A stretch of DNA of 11,066 nucleotides from contig DLGQ01000085.1 in NCBI GenBank assembly GCA_002482775.1, positions 3,172 through 14,237 of the forward strand, given 5' to 3'. This document shows, piece by piece, positions 8,201-11,066 of this stretch (position 1 is its first letter; the number at the start of each line of letters is the position of its first letter). Source of the stretch: Flavobacteriales bacterium UBA7690 (GTDB lineage: Bacteria; Bacteroidota; Bacteroidia; Flavobacteriales_F; PHOS-HE28). Below the pieces are notes generated by a model. That model was not told the DNA's origin. It searched no databases and saw only the letters and a program-made list of their open reading frames with translations. The translations under genes and the position numbers were made by a program.

Positions 8201-8544
8201 CCGACGGGGTCGGTTCTTGCGAAGATGGACAGGTGAACCTCCCGCTCGAATGGAACGTGGCCTGCGGCGCTGTGGGCATGCCAGAGCTGATCCTGAACAA
8301 CTTCACGGTCTTCCCGAACCCGACCCAGGGCTTGCTGAACATCGAGATGGCCAGCAAAGTGGACGGCACGGTGCGTGTTCGCGTAGTGGACATGAGCGGA
8401 CGTGCAGTGCTCGATCAACCCTTGCTGATGAACGGCGGCACGCGCAATACCATCGACATGCGTGGCCTGCAAAGCGGCAACTACCTCGTGCAACTCACCA
8501 CGGAGAAATGGGTGAAGACCCAACGTGTACAAGTGGCACGCTGA
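5296..8544 (+). CDS. T9SS-secreted multidomain protein with four Ig-like/CUB-like units
   Basis: A 1082-residue secreted protein of unknown ligand. Residues 1-25 are a signal peptide ending TASA. Residues 27-136 form a small N-terminal domain with four cysteines, containing a GGYITIRQG core of a type common in Bacteroidota surface proteins. Then come four Ig-like plus CUB-like pairs with boundaries near cysteines: Ig1 137-231, CUB1 232-358; Ig2 361-457, CUB2 458-563; Ig3 566-658, CUB3 659-788; Ig4 791-884, CUB4 885-990. CUB-like cores read DSLRIYDG, DSLFIYDG, DKLRIYDG and DSIILYNG. Residues of about 998-1082 are a type A T9SS sorting domain (VFPNPTQG near its start, SGNYLVQL near its end), normally removed when the protein is attached to the surface or released. 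Each unit has eight cysteines, and lysine is absent before residue 707. CUB folds usually bind proteins or glycans, so an adhesin or matrix role is possible but unproven. No catalytic motif was seen. Confidence 0.9.
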   Translation: MTRLGRLTTASLLMLSLGAWTTASAQGDCQNEDLYPFDPTTPAADGTVTIIAECSFEQEHSVITGIEDGLNYDFTLSSGGYITIRQGAIDGPVVAQGFSPVYTTAVGTDDLYVHWNTDDACGLLDDCVVTTVQRLECAPPRMTYSVVEDCDAQTYSIEVDITSIGDAASLDVTVDADGDITTLDDQGVGVITLGPFALSVVPTVTFLHDGDTNCDRVLPFEFQTSCPILIDCGVAPTAFELCAEPDDERHWLFSSTGTGTLRLRFLRGTIDASYGDSLRIYDGSDNTGTLLFEHVELDITNLGPDGSALGNDYPFYSAIDVFSTTGDLYMEMSIDAFGQCGGEFPSGDYDAWEWEVVCLDCALPEVSYSVTDDCANDQFSILVDVASTGDGATLELLYTINGGAVQTVTNVGTGISEIGPFALNDTVNVIVEPSGSDLCNIPLGDITDSGLCPVQIECGIEVSEGTCYGNADDLYYIYQGTGTFPLGIFFDAGQLFFGDSLFIYDGGDASAPQLFAGTDGNVTGTYVYTTNPEHLLTVRIVTDNFTSCQDGFEPEPLAWRVRCLDCLPAQATFDVVLDCANEQYFVEVEITDLGSDAEAQIGNTLTTDTLVATATGTYQVGPFAAGSPVMVTVVNDANFLCNVQSPMLLNPVCPVDVQCPGAPLEQTLCYANYDTLAWSYQLAGSPGSSSLRLTFLRGSIERSAYDKLRIYDGPSNLAPLLFEHTGLEFSPYNLGPAGSAVATPDGIYIGVDVSSTTGTLYMEFTSDVTVNCADSDGSYDSWEWEVYCIDCASPAATFTIVPDCAHRSYSAEVIVTEVGADDLLSITNIFGGDTLSGLGVGVHTFGPFPNDSASVLRVFNETYPACRATSDSLIYTAEECVSVTCGFDNYNLCYENDDDRWYTFRSEENVPMTVAFVSGQMVAGDSIILYNGADETAAVLYEGNNGGNLAGFAINSANASNTITLRIKSDGVGSCEDGQVNLPLEWNVACGAVGMPELILNNFTVFPNPTQGLLNIEMASKVDGTVRVRVVDMSGRAVLDQPLLMNGGTRNTIDMRGLQSGNYLVQLTTEKWVKTQRVQVAR

Positions 8545-8561
8545 TAACGATCACACCGAAT

Positions 8562-8594
8562 GAGAGAGGCCCGGCATACAGCCGGGCCTTTCTC
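8562..8594. terminator. Strong hairpin between convergent genes, likely bidirectional terminator
   Basis: GAGAGAGGCCCGGC at 8562-8575 pairs with GCCGGGCCTTTCTC at 8581-8594 around the loop ATACA: 14 pairs with a single G-U. It begins 17 bases after the stop of the T9SS protein and ends 15 bases before the stop of the convergent GH92 gene, so it could end transcription from both sides. No long T-run follows on either strand, as is often so in Bacteroidota. Confidence 0.8.
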
Positions 8595-8609
8595 GTTGAT
8601 GGCCATTCC

Positions 8610-11066
8610 TTATTCCGTTTCGATCAATACCTCATCGGCGAAGATCCACGTCTTACCGCCTTTGCCCACATGCCAGTCCGGGCAGGGCCCGGAGCTCTTG
8701 GCCACGATGCTGATGTACCGGGCCTTCTTCCCCAGAACCTCGGTCCACAGTTCGTAGGTGAAGCCGCCCTCAGCCTTGGCATCCACCTCTTGCGAAATGG
8801 TGCGGCTGCTCCATTGCCGCTTGTTTGTGCTCCAGGAGATGATGACCTCCTTGGGCAGGAAGATCCAACTCTTCTGGTCCTGCAACAGGCTTAACCCGGC
8901 GCGCTTCAGCCTCATCACGTCGCCCAGGTCGATCATGGCCACAAGATCCTGGCCTTCGTAGCCCTGCCATTCACCGGTGCGGAAGTCGGTGCCGCCGCGC
9001 AGCCCATCGATCAGAGCGTTGTCGCCACCGGCGGAGTATTGGTTGGCGTAGTTGCTTTCCAGCTTGATGGTGCGCGAGCCGTCGATCTTGGTGAACTGTG
9101 CGACCACTGGTGCGTACTGTGCATGCCAAGCCACTTCCACCGCACAGGTGCTTGAAATTGTGAAAGGCTGGTTCATCGGGCACGACCGCACTGCGGATAT
9201 TTCCCGAACAGTACACGTTCCTTGGCCCGAGACCGTGATCTCGTGTTCTTCCGTGAACGAAGCACTGGTTGCTTGGATAACTGGTGCGATGGGTTTCACG
9301 CGTTCATCGATGTAGCTCTGATCAAGTACCGTTACAACACGTGACCTGAAGATCTTCTTGGGAACTCTTTCAACATCGAAATGATAGGCACCACCGCGTA
9401 CCAGGTTCCAGTGATCAAGATGGTCCGGAAGTTCACTGGTGAAGAGCGCTGTATCCGTTGGAACGGTTTTCTGCCAGGCGCGTTCATCCCCGACCACCAT
9501 GTTCCATTCCTTGCCGTTCGACAAGTGGATCGTGGCCCGATCGAACAGCGGATAGCCTAGCTCATACCGGTCTTCGATCCCTGGTGAAACAGGGTAGAAG
9601 CCGAGCGCGCTTAGCACATACCACGCGCTCATCTGGCCACAATCCTCGTTTCCGCTGAGGCCATCGGGTGCATCGTGGTACAGCTCGTCCATGATGCGTT
9701 CCACCAAGGCGCGTGTCTTCTCCGGCTTGCCGATGCGGTTGTACAGGTAGGCCATGTGGTGGCTTGGCTCGTTGCCGTGCGCGTATTGCCCGATCAACCC
9801 GGTGATGTCGGCTTGCTCCCGGCCCGAAGTGGAGGTGTTCGCCGCGAAGAGTTTGTCCAAATGCGCCTCGAACTTGTCAGCACCGCCGTGGGCAGCGATC
9901 AACCCTTCGATATCCTGCGGAACGAAGAGGCTGTACTGCCAAGCATTGGCTTCGGTGAAGTTGAAGTTCACCTCGTAGGGATCGAAGCCCGGCGTGAAAC
10001 CACCATTCCTGCGGGCACGGAAAAAGCCGCTGGTGGGATCGAAGAGGTGCCGCCAGTTCTCGCTACGGGTTCGGAAATTCAGCCGCTGATCATCGCTTCC
10101 GACCTGTTCCAAGCGCGATGCGAAGGTTGCGATGCACGCATCATCGTACGCGTATTCCAAGGTACGGCTCACGCTCTCGGCACCATCCTCGCTGCTCATG
10201 AAGCCGCGTTCCTGGTAGGACTTCAGCCCGAAATGATCCAGGCGTGCACCTTCCTGCATGGCTTTCAGCGCCAACTGCTCATCGAACCCACGGATCCCTT
10301 TCAGGTGCGCATCAGCGATCACACTGGCGCTGTGGTAACCGATCATGCAATCGGTCTCGTTGCCCCACAATTCCCACACAGGCAGCCTTCCGCCTTGCTG
10401 GTAATGCAAGAGGAAGGTCTTGATCCAGTCGCTGGTCATCTCCGGCTCCAGGATCGTCATCAGCGGATGCAACCCACGGAACGTATCCCACAGGCTGAAG
10501 ACCGTGTAGACGTTGTGATCCGCGTAGTGGACTTGGCCATCCATGCCACGGTAGTTGCCATCCACGTCGTTGAAGATGTACGGGGCCACATACGTGTGAT
10601 AAAGAGCGGTGTAGAAGATCCGTTGTTGCTCGCGGGTGCCACCTTCCACGGTGATCTTGTTCAGCTTGGTGTTCCATGAATCCTCGGCTTGCTTCCGCAC
10701 AAGATCGAAGTCCCAATGCGGCACTTCGGTTTCGAGGTTGGCGCGTGCACCTTCAATGCTCACGGCACTGATACCGACCTTCACGATCAACGGTGCATCG
10801 AGTGCCCCGAAGCCATAACCAGCGCCGAAGCCGTACAGGTTCGATGGCAACACATCCTCTTCCTTGATAGGGCTGCTGAAGCGGATGCAGTAGAACAACC
10901 GCTGCTCCTTGGCCCACGAGGAAGAGCTTCGCTCACCGACCACTTCGCGATCGCCCACCTTGCGGATATCGAACCCCAACAGCTTGTCGCGATGGGAGAG
11001 GTTGAGGATGATGCGAGCAGCCTGGCCCTTGGGGAACGAGTATCGATGCACACCCACGCGCGCAGT
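8610..11066 (-). CDS. Glycoside hydrolase family 92 alpha-mannosidase with C-terminal F5/8C domain (5' end beyond window)
   Basis: The visible 818 residues lack an estimated 100-200 N-terminal residues, including any signal peptide; the first visible part (HRYSFPKG, ILNLSHRD) is the end of the GH92 beta-sandwich. GH92 enzymes are calcium-dependent inverting exo-alpha-mannosidases acting on N-glycans and mannans. The (alpha/alpha)6 catalytic domain shows FSLWDTFRGLHPLMT (10456-10500), WELWGNETDCMIGYH (about 10332-10376, probably carrying the general acid Glu), HGNEPSHH (9757-9780) and GNEDCGQMSAW (about 9622-9655, expected base region). After about 9350 comes a degenerate chitobiase/hexosaminidase C-terminal-like Ig domain (about 9085-9300), then an F5/8-type C (discoidin/CBM32-like) domain (about 8615-9070, with SNYANQYSAGGDNALIDG), a pairing also seen on other exo-glycosidases of this phylum. 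No T9SS sorting domain is present at the end (TAA at 8612-8610), so the enzyme is probably periplasmic or an outer-membrane lipoprotein. The exact linkage cleaved cannot be told. Confidence 0.93.
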   Translation of the reverse strand, partial: TARVGVHRYSFPKGQAARIILNLSHRDKLLGFDIRKVGDREVVGERSSSSWAKEQRLFYCIRFSSPIKEEDVLPSNLYGFGAGYGFGALDAPLIVKVGISAVSIEGARANLETEVPHWDFDLVRKQAEDSWNTKLNKITVEGGTREQQRIFYTALYHTYVAPYIFNDVDGNYRGMDGQVHYADHNVYTVFSLWDTFRGLHPLMTILEPEMTSDWIKTFLLHYQQGGRLPVWELWGNETDCMIGYHSASVIADAHLKGIRGFDEQLALKAMQEGARLDHFGLKSYQERGFMSSEDGAESVSRTLEYAYDDACIATFASRLEQVGSDDQRLNFRTRSENWRHLFDPTSGFFRARRNGGFTPGFDPYEVNFNFTEANAWQYSLFVPQDIEGLIAAHGGADKFEAHLDKLFAANTSTSGREQADITGLIGQYAHGNEPSHHMAYLYNRIGKPEKTRALVERIMDELYHDAPDGLSGNEDCGQMSAWYVLSALGFYPVSPGIEDRYELGYPLFDRATIHLSNGKEWNMVVGDERAWQKTVPTDTALFTSELPDHLDHWNLVRGGAYHFDVERVPKKIFRSRVVTVLDQSYIDERVKPIAPVIQATSASFTEEHEITVSGQGTCTVREISAVRSCPMNQPFTISSTCAVEVAWHAQYAPVVAQFTKIDGSRTIKLESNYANQYSAGGDNALIDGLRGGTDFRTGEWQGYEGQDLVAMIDLGDVMRLKRAGLSLLQDQKSWIFLPKEVIISWSTNKRQWSSRTISQEVDAKAEGGFTYELWTEVLGKKARYISIVAKSSGPCPDWHVGKGGKTWIFADEVLIETE

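Noticed and set aside
5296..8544. CRISPR or short tandem repeat array
   Set aside because: The repeats are diverged protein modules of about 205-225 codons, not short regularly spaced DNA repeats.
9675..10679. Long plus-strand open frame of 334 codons opposite the GH92 gene
   Set aside because: It lies wholly antisense to well-conserved GH92 motifs and its translation shows no known domain; it is a by-product of GC-rich codon use.
1..11066. Mobile elements, tRNA or rRNA genes
   Set aside because: I found no transposase or integrase, terminal repeats, or RNA gene signatures; genes fill nearly all of the window.

Overview
The window looks like chromosomal DNA of a Bacteroidota bacterium, probably a GC-rich member of the Flavobacteriales (order-level guess). 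The support is a type IX secretion (T9SS) type A C-terminal sorting domain on the protein at 5296-8544, TPR-coupled histidine kinase architecture, glycoside hydrolases of families 92 and 2, gene starts without Shine-Dalgarno sequences, and TAnnTTnG boxes resembling the Bacteroidota -7 promoter element just upstream of three genes. GC is mostly 55-65% in the lines I counted by hand.

Layout. On the minus strand at the left edge lie the first 137 codons of a DEAD-box RNA helicase (1-411) and, upstream of it, a membrane TPR sensor histidine kinase of the HisKA_2 type (457-2379). A short divergent intergenic region (2380-2438) separates these from a plus-strand pair that overlaps by an ATGA junction: a divergent CutC-family protein (2439-3176) and a secreted family GH2 beta-mannosidase (3173-5161). 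A 134-bp gap with an inverted repeat precedes a 1082-residue T9SS-secreted protein built from four alternating Ig-like/CUB-like units (5296-8544). A strong hairpin (8562-8594) lies between it and a convergent GH92 alpha-mannosidase (8610 to beyond the right edge) with C-terminal chitobiase-like and F5/8-type C domains.

How the genes may work together. GH92 enzymes remove alpha-linked mannose, and a GH2 beta-mannosidase cleaves the Man-beta-1,4-GlcNAc bond of the N-glycan core, so the locus looks like part of a mannan or N-glycan breakdown region. No SusC/SusD pair is visible. CutC is translationally coupled to the beta-mannosidase, which suggests a role in glycan metabolism rather than copper handling. 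The large CUB-like protein would be exported to the cell surface or medium; its ligand is unknown. The kinase and helicase look like unrelated housekeeping or regulatory neighbours.

Most unusual points: the beta-mannosidase ends right after its catalytic barrel and has an AT-richer interior; CutC has lost family-typical motifs; the T9SS protein shows an A-B-A-B duplication with exactly eight cysteines per unit and no lysine in its first 706 residues.
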